Below, piece by piece: positions 1 through 9,835 of a stretch of 64,000 bases of DNA. A program made the translations under genes and the position numbers. The first letter of the stretch is position 1; each line of letters opens with the position of its first letter. Below the pieces are notes generated by a model. The model had not been told where the DNA came from and searched no databases. It saw only the letters and a list, made by a program, of their open reading frames with translations. Source of the DNA: Strigamia acuminata (taxonomy: Eukaryota > Arthropoda > Chilopoda > Geophilomorpha > Linotaeniidae); NCBI GenBank assembly GCA_949358305.1, contig OX442314.1, positions 42,850,581 through 42,914,580 on the forward strand. Direction: 5' to 3'.

Positions 1-2
1 AC

Positions 3-248
3 GATGATTTCTGTAAAACCATCTGTGAAATTTGTTTAAATGTTATAAAAGGTACAATTAAGTTAAAACCAAATCAGAAACAATCACTTCATCGAAGGAG
101 AAGGTTATTACGTAAATTAGCCACTCCTACATCCTCAATCACACAAAGACGGAACTTGGTCATTCAGACTGGTGGATTTTTACCGCAACTATTAGCGCCA
201 ATTATTGGAGCATTAGTAGGTAAACTAATTGGTAAACGAAATGGCTAG
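3..248 (+). CDS. Polinton pX-like basic/hydrophobic peptide (5' partial)
   Basis: The frame is open from the window edge to a TAG ending at 248, so the start lies outside. The visible product has a very basic stretch (HRRRRLLRKL) and a C-terminal hydrophobic glycine/alanine segment (GGFLPQLLAPIIGALVG) ending in KLIGKRNG. A short basic peptide with a hydrophobic tail, placed among Polinton genes, resembles the adenovirus pX-like, membrane-active core peptides described for adintoviruses/Polintons. That role would be genome condensation or membrane disruption inside the virion. It overlaps the next gene's ATG (241) by 8 bases. The assignment rests on composition and context, since I cannot run a profile search; another small virion peptide is possible. 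Confidence 0.5.
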   Translation, partial: DDFCKTICEICLNVIKGTIKLKPNQKQSLHRRRRLLRKLATPTSSITQRRNLVIQTGGFLPQLLAPIIGALVGKLIGKRNG

Positions 249-1128
249 GAAAATGGTTTTAGTACCGCAGGAAATGATGTCATCTTTACAATACTCAAAA
301 CAGAGCTATGATGATATTGACCCGCAATATCAAAAATTGCAAAAGATAGAAGCATCAATACAGGAAATTTTCAATGATGCAAACTTGAATGATGAAATGA
401 AAGCTAAACTAATATCGACACTTCAATCACAATTTGGAAACTTCAAACAGAAGCTAATGAAACAATTAAATGCACCAAAAACTGTTACTATATCACCTCC
501 ACCTCCAGCTCAATCCCCATCTTCACCTCAATCACCACCAATTGCTTCGCACTTATCCACATCTCAATCGCCATTTGTTCTTCAACCATTGGATAAAATA
601 ATGTTGAATAAAATGTCAAAAGATCAAAAGAAACAAGCTATTGCACTGATGGAAGTTATGAATTTGAATCCGAGGTTGAAATGGAGTTATCTATCGGAAA
701 TGATTATAGATGGAGTAAAAATTCCAAATACAACCAAAGCTGATCTTATAAACTATACCATAAGAAACCGCCCGAAGCAAAATGTAATTCCGATTGGTCA
801 GTCAGAGTATATTAAAATTTTGATTGATTCAAATGTACCAAAAGAATACATTATCAACAAGAATTTAATAAAGGAATTAAATAGACCGATGAGCACTTCA
901 ACTCCCACAATTATTAGGGACATTCATAGACAGTCATTAAGTGGAAATGATTCCATCATCAATAATCAAACACTATCAGATCAAGAGCTGTCAGACTTAG
1001 AGAACAGTTGGGCCCATTACGGATCACCAAATGCCAATTCAAGATTTCAACGAGACCGAGACGAGACTTCATTCAAATATAAAACACCAACTTCCACTTC
1101 ACAAAAAAGGAAAAAAATAAAGAAATAA
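241..1128 (+). CDS. Conserved Polinton/Maverick protein of unknown function
   Basis: Starts at the ATG at 241 (MARKMVLVP); the reading frame extends upstream only through non-ATG codons. The MARK-M-VLVP opening, followed by a helical first 80 residues, a proline/serine linker (about 85-115), a compact domain with 'LKWSYLSEMIIDGVKIPNTTKADLI' type spacing (about 125-205) and a lysine-rich C terminus, is a pattern I recognise from an uncharacterised protein recurrent next to integrases in invertebrate Polintons. No catalytic motif is visible. It lies 37 bases before the integrase on the same strand and overlaps the pX-like peptide, so it probably belongs to the same transcription block. The function is unknown; a virion or DNA-binding role is inference from the basic tail. 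Confidence 0.6.
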   Translation: MARKMVLVPQEMMSSLQYSKQSYDDIDPQYQKLQKIEASIQEIFNDANLNDEMKAKLISTLQSQFGNFKQKLMKQLNAPKTVTISPPPPAQSPSSPQSPPIASHLSTSQSPFVLQPLDKIMLNKMSKDQKKQAIALMEVMNLNPRLKWSYLSEMIIDGVKIPNTTKADLINYTIRNRPKQNVIPIGQSEYIKILIDSNVPKEYIINKNLIKELNRPMSTSTPTIIRDIHRQSLSGNDSIINNQTLSDQELSDLENSWAHYGSPNANSRFQRDRDETSFKYKTPTSTSQKRKKIKK

Positions 1129-1165
1129 ACAGTATATCTAGGAGCACAGAACAAAGTTAGAAAAC

Positions 1166-2260
1166 ATGACACAGCATCAATTGAAAGATATCTACTTTAA
1201 TCCGAGAGATCCTGCAGGATTTAGTAGTCGAGATAAATTGTTTCATGCTGCACGTAATCAAGGGGTCCAAGTTACCAGAAAGGAGATTCAGGATTGGTTA
1301 CAAGGATTAGATTCTTATACTTTACATAAACCAGTTCGATACAAGTTTCAACGCTCTAAAACTATTGTACCATCCATAAATTACCAATGGCAATCGGATT
1401 TGGTTGAAGTTGGAAACATAGCGAAAGAAAATGATGGAAATAGATATTTAATGACGGTCATTGATGTATTTTCACGATATGCTTATGTTGAAGCAATGCC
1501 AACAAAGTCTGCGCAACATATTATAAAGGCTTTTGAAACAATTTTAAAACGAGCCAAGACTAAACCCCTTTACCTGCAGACGGATAAGGGAAAAGAATAC
1601 TTAAACAAAGGATTTCAAGAATTTTTACAGAAACATAATATCAAACATTTTACGAGTGAAAACGATGATATTAAATGCTCACTTTGTGAAAGATTGAATC
1701 GGACCATAAAGCAGAAAATGTGGACTTATTTCACATATACCGGCAGACATCGATATATAGATCAGCTGCAAGCATTTATTGATTCATACAATCATAGCGT
1801 TCATCGAACAATAGGAATGAAACCCGTTGATGTTACGAAAGAGAAAGAACCGGCAGTGTTTTATCACTTATATGGCGATACAATAAATAAAAGACATAAG
1901 AAATTTAAGTTTAATATTGGTGATAGCGTTAGAATATCAAAATCAAAAGCGGTTTTCCGAAAGGGATATAGGGGCAGCTATTCACATCAAATTTATTATA
2001 TAACCAATCGATTAATCCGACCACCAGAAGTTGTCTATAAGCTTAAAGATTATAATGAAGAACTATTACTCGGTACTTTTTATGAATTTGAGTTGCAGAA
2101 GGTTAATAAACCCAAGGATGCGGAGTATGCTGTAGAAACAGTATTAAAGTCTAAAGGTAAAGGTGCGAATAAATCGTATTTTGTAAAATGGATGGGTTAC
2201 GGTGATGAATTTAATTCCTGGATTCCCGCTATTGACTTACGAGACAACCCACCATTGTAA
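1166..2260 (+). CDS. Polinton integrase with C-terminal chromodomain
   Basis: 364 residues. This is a retrovirus-like DDE integrase core: first Asp in QSDLVEV (about residue 77), second Asp in LQTDKGKEY (about 138), and Glu in LCERLNRT (about 174). The spacing between the last two is about 34 residues. A C-terminal chromodomain (about 310-360) shows AVETVLKSKGKG..YFVKWMGYGDEFNSW. This architecture is the hallmark of Polinton c-integrases (the family of C. elegans F54H12.3) and catalyses insertion of the linear element DNA. All three catalytic residues are present and the frame is intact. It converges with the PC4-like gene; between them (2261-2313) only A/T-rich sequence with AATAAA/TTTATT motifs in both orientations is seen, suggesting back-to-back polyadenylation. 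The element is not intact in this window, so activity is uncertain. Confidence 0.93.
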   Translation: MTQHQLKDIYFNPRDPAGFSSRDKLFHAARNQGVQVTRKEIQDWLQGLDSYTLHKPVRYKFQRSKTIVPSINYQWQSDLVEVGNIAKENDGNRYLMTVIDVFSRYAYVEAMPTKSAQHIIKAFETILKRAKTKPLYLQTDKGKEYLNKGFQEFLQKHNIKHFTSENDDIKCSLCERLNRTIKQKMWTYFTYTGRHRYIDQLQAFIDSYNHSVHRTIGMKPVDVTKEKEPAVFYHLYGDTINKRHKKFKFNIGDSVRISKSKAVFRKGYRGSYSHQIYYITNRLIRPPEVVYKLKDYNEELLLGTFYEFELQKVNKPKDAEYAVETVLKSKGKGANKSYFVKWMGYGDEFNSWIPAIDLRDNPPL

Positions 2261-2313
2261 TTTGTATATGATCAGTTAATAAACTTTTATTTGTTCTTTG
2301 CATAAGCGCTTGT

Positions 2314-2700
2314 TTATTTATCAATAGTTACATTCGAATAGAGGAATGAGATTGCTCGGGTTAATCTAATCCATTGATACCAATCCAAATTAATTCCTTT
2401 GATGGATGGGCCGGCTCTGCTAAACTGTCTAATATCAAATATGATGTCACTTCCACGTTTGCATATATTTAGTTGTTTTCCATTTCCCAGATCAAAAGTT
2501 GAATTGCAGCCGTTAGCAATAGGTGACATGTCTACTACATCCACAGTTGGATGGAACAACGCTGGAGGAGAGTACATCAGAATCACAATTTGTAGAATAA
2601 TGATGCAAGATACAACAATTGAATAACTTCCTGTTGTGAACCAAGATCTATGATTTTCAAATAAGAGCACTAGGTATCTCTGTAGACCTGCTCGATCCAT
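2314..2700 (-). CDS. Membrane-anchored PC4-like (ssDNA-binding coactivator fold) protein
   Basis: 128 residues from an ATG at 2700. Residues about 25-43 (SYSIVVSCIIILQIVILMY) form one strong transmembrane segment. Residues about 69-122 follow the PC4/Sub1 pattern: FDLGNGKQLNI, then FDIRQF, then SIKGINLDWYQWIRL and a helical end. In PC4 the corresponding blocks are (F)xIGxxRxVxV, DIREY, and KGISLxxEQWxxL; this fold binds single-stranded DNA and RNA polymerase II machinery. PC4-fold proteins are known from cellular organisms and some large DNA viruses; joining one to a membrane anchor is unusual. The gene lies on the polymerase strand, 69 bases beyond the polymerase stop codon, with only AT-rich sequence between. 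The PC4 assignment is from motif reading; the anchor is directly visible. Confidence 0.6.
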   Translation of the reverse strand: MDRAGLQRYLVLLFENHRSWFTTGSYSIVVSCIIILQIVILMYSPPALFHPTVDVVDMSPIANGCNSTFDLGNGKQLNICKRGSDIIFDIRQFSRAGPSIKGINLDWYQWIRLTRAISFLYSNVTIDK

Positions 2701-2769
2701 GATTAATGAAAGAATGAGTCGATATTACAATATATAAAATTTTTATTTACAATAAATATATATCTTTAT

Positions 2770-5700
2770 TTACAAAATAATACTATAATGACCATGCGCT
2801 AAAGTACTTATTCTATCACTTAATATATATCTCTTGTCATCACCAGCAGACAATGCAATTTTCTTCTGTGTTATTGTGTATAACTCATGATCAAAAGAAC
2901 GAATTTGATTTGAAGAACATGCATTTTCCACTTTGTCGAATAGGCAATCTTTGTAGTCCTGGTGGCGTAGTTTATTCCGCACACTTCGAGCTACACCTTT
3001 TGCCGTCTTTTTCTCTTGATCATTCGTTTTTATAGAATACATTTTGCAACGAAGTCCAAGAAATTCTTGTATACATTTCCCGGACATTTCGTCTTTAAAT
3101 TTACCAATTATTTTTTTATTCTTTGTGCTGTATAGGGAGTGGGTAGTTGGATAATCTGAGGTGTCAAATAAATCCAAATCACTTTTCATATCACTATAAA
3201 TATCATTGGTTTCAATATTGTAAGCTAAACTATCCGTATCGGTAAAAAGTAATTTGGCTTTATTACCATATAACTTTCGAACGTATTCATAATGAAATTT
3301 GTACATTAGAACTTTGCTTAATTCAAGGATGCAGAAGCCAATATAAATGGGTCTATTTAATAATATGTTTTTTTTCTTTAAATTAACACCAACGAGATCT
3401 TCATTGAAAATTTTGAATTCGTGAAAAGTGGGCGATTTTAATAATTTCGTGACACGCTCGGGATTTTGCACCAACCTCACATCAACACGTTTCCTGACAG
3501 ATTCAAGAGACTTCCCAAAAACAGAATTATTCATAAGTTTAAAGAAATCCTTTTGAAAATTGTTAGTTGCATTTTTTCGTAATTCTGTGTTTAAACCAAT
3601 ATATTTTGAAAGCCAATCGGATTGTTCAAATTCGAGAATTTTATGAATTTTAGTCGCTTTCATTCCCAATGACAAATACAATTTGAGGTTTTGATAGTGG
3701 ATTATATATTTTGATTTGTTAGTAAGGTTAGGGACTAATTTGGGGGATGGATGATGTTTTTGTCCAAGTTGGTTAAGGTGATCTAGGCTGTAAGGTGATA
3801 ACATTTCTTCTGTTACCGTCAGCCTTTCAGGAGCAAGAGGATAATCATTATGGGAATCATGCAGTTCTTTCGGATATTCTAAATCTATCTCTAAAATATA
3901 TCCCTTTGTGCTGGTATCACTAATGCTGAACACATCAAAATCATCGGTGGGCGGTATCCATTTGAAATTATGAGTTGGTAAATATTTATTCATCGCCCAG
4001 CCATATAAGTTATTCGCATCGAGATAGATGATGTGATTGGATGGAAGGTTCTTATTATAATCATCTATATCTTTATGATTGGCTTTAGCAAATCTGTGAC
4101 TAATCATGCTGATACCGCCGCGAATACCAGATTCAATAAAGACATGCATAAGCGGATCCGTTAACAGTTCTAATTTTACATCTGTTAGTTTCAGACATGC
4201 TCCCCACGAGAGACCGGGTGTTGTAAAATAATTACAACAGTCCAATTTATATGTCTCTAGACAAATTGAGCGAAAATTTTCAAATACGTCAGCAAGTAGC
4301 AAAACGTCACACAATACGTACAGGTCCTGGTATTGACCGAGATTTTGAATATTGAATTTTTCCCAAACATTATTTGCATGCACATAGTCAGCTGTAGATA
4401 TACATTGTTCACTTAAAGTACTGTAAAATGCGGCCATTGGAGGAAGCTTGGATTCATTAAATTTTTCCCAAGAGTCCATGTATTCATATGGAAAAATACC
4501 TTTCCGTAATAACAATCCAATTTGATCAGGATTGAAATGTTGTTTCATTATTTGGAATTGGTTTGGATCACTTTTGAATAAATTAGCAACCAATGATTCC
4601 AAAGATGCATTCATAAATTGCAGACTATCAAGAAATCGAAGATTTCCGAGTGAAAATGTTATATATCGTTGCATGTTGGTAGGAATACAACTTATTTCAC
4701 GATCCTTAAACTTTCCAATTCCCTGCATTAATAAATGCGAGTCATAATTTTTCAGATTATGAAATACGACGGGAATTTGATTTGATGTTTTGCGATACAT
4801 TAAATTACAAAAGTTATGTGCAGGACCTCGGAACTTGCCGGTCGCATGGTCGTGATCTCTAATTTTCTTTTCATTATGTGAAAATGATTTCTTACAAATA
4901 TGACACTTTGTTGCATTTTTCATAATTAATTTATCACTGTCTGTTAAATTCATTGGAACGTTAATAGCTGTAAGCTTTTGCAATTCTTCTTCCAATTTAG
5001 TGATAGAGTCCAGAAAGTGATCAACTGCATTTTCACCTCGATAAATAGAGGGTGATTGGTGCAATTTGCCTTCCACATTAATCACAGCAAAAGCATACCC
5101 AGATGGAACATGCTTATTTAGCTTTTGGACTTTGCTTGTGTCATTAATTTCCGAATTTTTTATAAGCAACGATTCAAAATCTGCATAAATAACAAAAGGA
5201 ACTTTGAATTGTTTATGAAAATCATTAAACTGCATCCATTTTGTTTTTTCAGTGGGGTATGTAACTTTTTGTAATCCATAAGTCGAACAGTACTCTAAGT
5301 GATCTTGTAATATCCGTTCTGAAGAACATCTATGTAAACAATATTTACAATAGTGGGCTTGGGGATTGTGTTTAGTTAATGAAGATAATAATCTATTTAA
5401 ATTTTTAATCCAGCAATAATGTTGGGTTTCATCATTAGCAAAAAGCAACAAATTAATATGAGTTTCATGTTGCAATTTGCTAATATAAAGTGGAAAGATC
5501 TCTTTTTCATATCCAAAGACATGCACACTAATAGAATTCATACTTTCAAACTTTGGGATTTGTTGAATTGTCATTGGAAATGAAAGCCCGGTTAATTTTA
5601 AGGAATTTTTATACTTACAATAGTTTGAAATTCGTTGTGGATTAGTGGGTGATGGATGCAGCGCAGCCAACACACTCCAGATAAAGCACAAAGAATCATC

Positions 5701-6990
5701 ATTTTGCACATTAATTATAGCCTTTTTATCAGCTAAAAATTTAGGTAGCGGGATATAACTTCTGCCGGCCAGTGGTCGATATTTACCAATATTGACGTCA
5801 AGTTGAATCACTGCTTCGAAATTCCAACCGCTACCTTCTCTTTGGAACTCAGCGCAGGACCTTTTTATTTTTTCATATGCTTCCATGAGTTGTGTTTCCA
5901 GATCTGTTTCCACGAGTGCAGTGTTGCATACACTCCGAAAACACGCCACAGTTTCCGAATCTCCACTCTGCGCTGTCCGAGTAAAATGAATCTTGACTGC
6001 AATGTAGTACTTTATCGCATTCTTTTTTATAAGTTGGAAGTTCAAGATCCGTTTCACTCGATCATGGTGTTGAAGAAAAAAATGATTCAGATCTCCTGAA
6101 TTTCTTCCCGGAATTTTGTATCTGTTTACATTTCCACTTAAAGCTTCGACACAAGGATCATCACAGAAAAGTGCACGAGGAAGAGGAACAGCAGGAGGTG
6201 AAGGTTCATTGTGCGTACGCAAGTGCATAACTAAATATTTCTTGTTTGAAAAATTCTGCTTGCAAACATTGCATGGGAATGTTTCATTGTTTTGATTGTG
6301 AGAGTTTTTTAAATGACGTAACATGGTATCATTCCGCTGAAAAACCTTTGAGCAGATGGGACAAGAGAAACCGCCTTTTTCAATGCTATGAGAATGTTTG
6401 ATATGTCTATTCAATGTTGATTTACATGTATATATTTTGCCACAACTTTCACATCTAAGTACTTGCCGTCCATGTCCAATTTGCAGCACTGGTAACTGAC
6501 TTGATGATGGAGGAATGTTAATTCTGCTTGATCCTGCCTGATTAAAGTTTGGTTGGTAATTAATCATAAGATCAGGAGGTGGAATTTTACTTGTCATGTT
6601 TGGTGATTGAATGTTCATTTGATTTGGCTGGTGAATGAATACAGGAGCAAGTGCATCAATGATCGGAGTTGCTGATTGATTGAGCATTTGACATTGTTGT
6701 GGTTGGATTAAATTTGAACACAAATAATCATAATGATGTGTAGAAAACTCACATGGTGATGATGAAAAACTGTTTTCATTGGATGATTCTGCAGGAAGTG
6801 GTAGTGGCGCATTGTTGCAAGATACCAGTTGAGTGTTAATGGAAGAATGTTCATAAACCCATGGGTCATTATAAAGAATGTTTTCTTCATCAATCAGCAG
6901 TGGTTCGGGGGTATTCAGTTGTGGATACAGCGCATCTTCAATTTCCATAAACAGATCTTCCATCTGTGAATTACTATGGTTCCATTCCAT
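2770..6990 (-). CDS. Protein-primed family B DNA polymerase of a Polinton, with N-terminal C2H2 zinc fingers
   Basis: About 1406 residues from the ATG at 6990; the frame runs further only via a TTG. The first ~175 residues are low-complexity (N, Q, S, P rich). Three C2H2 zinc fingers follow (about 178-260: CESCGKIYTCKSTLNRHIKHSH, CPICSKVFQRNDTMLRHLKNSH, CNVCKQNFSNKKYLVMHLRTH). The polymerase body has ExoI YADFESLL (about 602), an HNH/endonuclease VII-like zinc-binding insert with IRDHDHATGKFRG (about 720), ExoII FHNLKNYDSH (about 745), PolA YLDANNLYGWA (about 993), motif B NNSVFGKS (about 1157) and motif C FTDTDSLAYN (about 1252). All are intact. It replicates linear Polinton DNA by protein priming. 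The zinc-finger extension may target DNA ends; that is inference. The C-rich repeats lie just upstream. Confidence 0.95.
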   Translation of the reverse strand: MEWNHSNSQMEDLFMEIEDALYPQLNTPEPLLIDEENILYNDPWVYEHSSINTQLVSCNNAPLPLPAESSNENSFSSSPCEFSTHHYDYLCSNLIQPQQCQMLNQSATPIIDALAPVFIHQPNQMNIQSPNMTSKIPPPDLMINYQPNFNQAGSSRINIPPSSSQLPVLQIGHGRQVLRCESCGKIYTCKSTLNRHIKHSHSIEKGGFSCPICSKVFQRNDTMLRHLKNSHNQNNETFPCNVCKQNFSNKKYLVMHLRTHNEPSPPAVPLPRALFCDDPCVEALSGNVNRYKIPGRNSGDLNHFFLQHHDRVKRILNFQLIKKNAIKYYIAVKIHFTRTAQSGDSETVACFRSVCNTALVETDLETQLMEAYEKIKRSCAEFQREGSGWNFEAVIQLDVNIGKYRPLAGRSYIPLPKFLADKKAIINVQNDDSLCFIWSVLAALHPSPTNPQRISNYCKYKNSLKLTGLSFPMTIQQIPKFESMNSISVHVFGYEKEIFPLYISKLQHETHINLLLFANDETQHYCWIKNLNRLLSSLTKHNPQAHYCKYCLHRCSSERILQDHLEYCSTYGLQKVTYPTEKTKWMQFNDFHKQFKVPFVIYADFESLLIKNSEINDTSKVQKLNKHVPSGYAFAVINVEGKLHQSPSIYRGENAVDHFLDSITKLEEELQKLTAINVPMNLTDSDKLIMKNATKCHICKKSFSHNEKKIRDHDHATGKFRGPAHNFCNLMYRKTSNQIPVVFHNLKNYDSHLLMQGIGKFKDREISCIPTNMQRYITFSLGNLRFLDSLQFMNASLESLVANLFKSDPNQFQIMKQHFNPDQIGLLLRKGIFPYEYMDSWEKFNESKLPPMAAFYSTLSEQCISTADYVHANNVWEKFNIQNLGQYQDLYVLCDVLLLADVFENFRSICLETYKLDCCNYFTTPGLSWGACLKLTDVKLELLTDPLMHVFIESGIRGGISMISHRFAKANHKDIDDYNKNLPSNHIIYLDANNLYGWAMNKYLPTHNFKWIPPTDDFDVFSISDTSTKGYILEIDLEYPKELHDSHNDYPLAPERLTVTEEMLSPYSLDHLNQLGQKHHPSPKLVPNLTNKSKYIIHYQNLKLYLSLGMKATKIHKILEFEQSDWLSKYIGLNTELRKNATNNFQKDFFKLMNNSVFGKSLESVRKRVDVRLVQNPERVTKLLKSPTFHEFKIFNEDLVGVNLKKKNILLNRPIYIGFCILELSKVLMYKFHYEYVRKLYGNKAKLLFTDTDSLAYNIETNDIYSDMKSDLDLFDTSDYPTTHSLYSTKNKKIIGKFKDEMSGKCIQEFLGLRCKMYSIKTNDQEKKTAKGVARSVRNKLRHQDYKDCLFDKVENACSSNQIRSFDHELYTITQKKIALSAGDDKRYILSDRISTLAHGHYSIIL

Positions 6991-7078
6991 GGTGCAGTCT
7001 TTACCTTGTGCTTGCAAGAAGTGAAGTGAAAATGGTAGGAAACGGCAAGTATTTATACACAGCTATAACTCCTCCCCT

Positions 7079-7285
7079 TTGCTCCACTCACATTCCTGTT
7101 TTAACCACACTCCCTCTCCAATTCACCCTCCTTGTGCTGCACTACCGTGGGAACTGGTTCCCCTCCTCAATTCCCCTCTCCCCTTGCTGCACTGCTGCTG
7201 TGGGAACTGTTTCCCCTCCCCCACACCCCCCTGCCCCTTGCTGTACCACCGTGAGAACTGTTTCCCCTCCCCAATTCTCCCCTCC
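7079..7285. repeat. C-rich ~60-bp degenerate tandem repeats upstream of the polymerase
   Basis: Three to four diverged units share the pattern GTGGGAACTGnTTCCCCTCCCC followed by CCCCTTGCTG. Related C-rich blocks recur at 7804-7880 and 8165-8240, so this is the beginning of a terminal repeat region of the first Polinton. The apparent reading frames here are simple by-products of the repeat. Confidence 0.7.
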
Positions 7286-7286
7286 C

Positions 7287-7358
7287 CATGCTGTGAGAAC
7301 TTGTCCAAACTTGTCCAAACAGGTTTGAACTTGTCAGAACTTGTCCAAACAGGTTAGA
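7287..7358. repeat. Short tandem repeat, CTTGTCCAAA core
   Basis: About five imperfect copies of a 10-20-bp unit built on CTTGTCCAAA and GGTTTGAA. It is immediately distal to the C-rich block. No gene is seen. Confidence 0.6.
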
Positions 7359-7440
7359 AATGAAGAAAAGTAAAAAGCTTATTACTTATAACCAATATTA
7401 AAAAGATATAAGTTAGAAAATGTTCTCAGTTAATCAAATG

Positions 7441-7730
7441 TGATAAAATTCAGTAAACTTCTTAGAATTTAAACCTAAATATGATAAATTTCAACCAAAA
7501 AATGATATAAACCATAATATGTTCACTAATTTTAACCAATATATGATAAAAATCGTGATATTTTAACTAATTTCATCCAAAAAGTGATAAAAATTGTGAT
7601 ATTTTAACTAAAATCAACCAAAAAGTGATAAAAATCATAATATTTCAACTCATTTCAATCAAAGTTTGATAAAAATCATAATATTTCAACTAATTTCATC
7701 CAAAATGTGATATAATTTGTACAAATACCA
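7441..7730. repeat. AT-rich tandem repeat with exact 41-bp period
   Basis: The anchor TGATA begins at 7441, 7482, 7503 (a half-step), 7544, 7585, 7626, 7667 and 7708, i.e. steps of 41 bases apart from one 21-base step. The consensus contains TGATAAAAATCATAATATTT and AACTAATTTCATCCAAAAAG. It lies between two C-rich blocks in the presumed terminal region of the first Polinton. There is no coding potential. The even 41-bp register (about four helical turns) could matter for protein binding, which is inference. Confidence 0.85.
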
Positions 7731-7799
7731 GGGAAAAGCAGATAAAAATGTTTTAAACTCACTTTCCATCACTGGTGTTGATATATGGCAATAGACACA

Positions 7800-8345
7800 A
7801 CACATGTCCACTTCACCCTCCCCTGCACTTCACCCTCCCCCTGCACTTCACCCTCCCCTTTGCTATACCACTGTGAGAACTCTTTTGATAGAGTATACAT
7901 TCATTGAAGATAGATATAAGATCAGAAAGAACTGTAACTCACTGATTGCATGCACATTTGATCAAAAATACCAACTCTTTCTTCACCAAATCAAAAAAAC
8001 TTTTAAAAAAGTTTTAAAAAAAATATTTTTTGATCTAAAAGTTGTTTACATTTCTGAAATCAGCATTAAATTCTACATCAGAAACATATTTTAATGCACA
8101 AAATGGGTTTTAATTTCTCTTTCAATCACTGATGTTGCAGGAATGTTATGAAAATAGCTTCACCCCAATGTCCACTTCACACTCCCCCTCCACTGCACCC
8201 TCCCCCTAGCTGCTCCGGCCGTGGGAACTATTTCAGTAGCAGTGACATTCCTTGAGGATAAGGGATAAAAGTAGACTCTGAGAAACTGACTTATTGCATG
8301 CACATTTCATCAAAAATATCAACTTTTTCTTAATCACATGATGAT
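7800..8345. repeat. Two diverged ~360-bp direct repeats in the Polinton terminal region
   Basis: The segment at about 7804-7985 (C-rich block, GTGAGAACT, then ATTGCATGCACATTTGATCA and AAAAATACCAACT) is repeated with divergence at about 8165-8335 (C-rich block, GTGGGAACT, then ATTGCATGCACATTTCATCA and AAAAATATCAACT). No gene is recognised. From 8345 to 8580 there is only A/T-rich and then C-rich low-complexity sequence. Confidence 0.6.
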
Positions 8346-8633
8346 GTAACCTGGTGGTATAGATTGGAACTAATTATTTCATTTTTCCACATACATATAT
8401 GCATATAATCAAATTAAAAATCAATAAATAAAAAAAAATTATGAAAAAAAAAAATTAAAAAAATTAATTAAAATTAAAAAAAAATTACACCTCCCCCACC
8501 CACTTCCACCTCACCACCCTCCCCCTCCCCAAAACCACTACCACTGGGCCAGACCGCCCAACAACCCACTACTATTCTCGCATGGAAACAATTGTTGCAC
8601 CGTTGATAAAAGTCCTAATGCAATGTTGTATAG

Positions 8634-9069
8634 TAGACTTTGACCGATATCGATATTTTGAAGTATCGTCGATGCCGATGATCGGCAATCGAATATTGGC
8701 CAATACCGATACCTGTGCCGAAATTAAAATTAAAATGGCCGACCACCCCCCTCAAAAAAAAAAAAAAAAAAATTAAAATTGCAAATTGCTTTGGAATTAT
8801 CAATTTCACATGCGGTGAAATAATTCCAAACAATACTATTTTACGAGGCTGACGCGACATAACAATTGACGGGGTTGTAGTGATTAAATAACAAAATTAA
8901 AACCAAACCTTCGAAATTTATACTGCTTCAAAGACATTTCGAAAACGTATCGTTTTAGAAACGTGGCAATATCGGTATCGGCTAAGCAAAAAAATATCGG
9001 ATCCGATATCGGTAAATATCGAAATATCGGCCGATAGCCGATGCCGATACCGGTGTCGGTCAAAGTCTA
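8634..9069. mobile_element. Complete hAT-type MITE (436 bp) with 8-bp target duplication
   Basis: The left end reads TAGACTTTGACCGAtA and the right end is its inverse, ending CGGTCAAAGTCTA. The element is flanked by a perfect 8-bp direct repeat TTGTATAG (8626-8633 and 9070-9077), the target-site size typical of hAT transposons. The interior has many CGATA/TATCGG motifs, a run of A (8755-8771) and no transposase, so it is non-autonomous. A truncated relative lies at 10341-10549. Confidence 0.88.
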
Positions 9070-9252
9070 TTGTATAGGCCTTGTTGAATGAATTCAGAAT
9101 ACTAATTAGTATTCATAGTCAAGTTGAGAATCTAGTTCCTGCAAAATATGTCTGTAACTCTGTATTTGTCTAACTGTGTATTGCAAAAACTTAAAGTGTT
9201 TTAAGAGCACAAAACACAACAACCTCACTGTGTAACTTCCAAACATAAAAGA

Positions 9253-9697
9253 CTACCGTCTTCACCCGAATAGTGCAGTATGGTGTTGTATTCGAATACA
9301 ACAGAACCCTTGTGTTGTATTCGAATATAACACCATGGTGTTATATTTCAGCAAAAGGTAGCAACTTAAATTTTTCGATTGAATGTCGTAGAAAAACGTT
9401 TTTAGATCCAATGTCGTAGAATATATGGAAGCTGATTTAAATGATAACGAAGAGGAAGATGCGTAAAATGATTAAATAAAGATTTTTCTTCTAAAATTAA
9501 TATTGCTCTTGTAATTTTTAACTATTTTAGGACAAAATCTGAATTCGAATCTGAATTCGAATATAACACCATTGTGTTGTATTCGAATACAACACAAGGG
9601 TGTTAAATTCGAATTTTTTGACCATGTTTGCAAATTCGAGGTTTTTTAAAAAACTCGAATACAACACCATACTGCACTATTCGGGTGAAGACGGTAG
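9253..9697. mobile_element. TIR-bounded MITE (~445 bp) with ~43-bp near-perfect inverted termini
   Basis: The left terminus CTACCGTCTTCACCCGAATA and beyond to TTGTATTCGA is matched in inverted orientation at 9655-9697. The outermost TA dinucleotides (9254-9255 and 9695-9696) could be a TA target duplication, as in Tc1/mariner MITEs; a GA pair just outside is the alternative. The interior carries several smaller palindromes built on GTTGTATTCGAATACAAC. No transposase is encoded. Confidence 0.82.
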
Positions 9698-9835
9698 GAT
9701 TTATTTCCTGATTGCATGTAATTTACATAACTTTACATATTATGCTATTAATACAAACCAATAAAAGAAATAGTGAATGAAAAACACATGACCATTCATC
9801 ATGGTAAAGAATGACGACACATGAACTATCAATAT

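Noticed and set aside
7079-7357. Pro/Ser/Cys-rich open frames in the C-rich repeats beside the polymerase
   Set aside because: Low-complexity by-product of C-rich tandem repeats.
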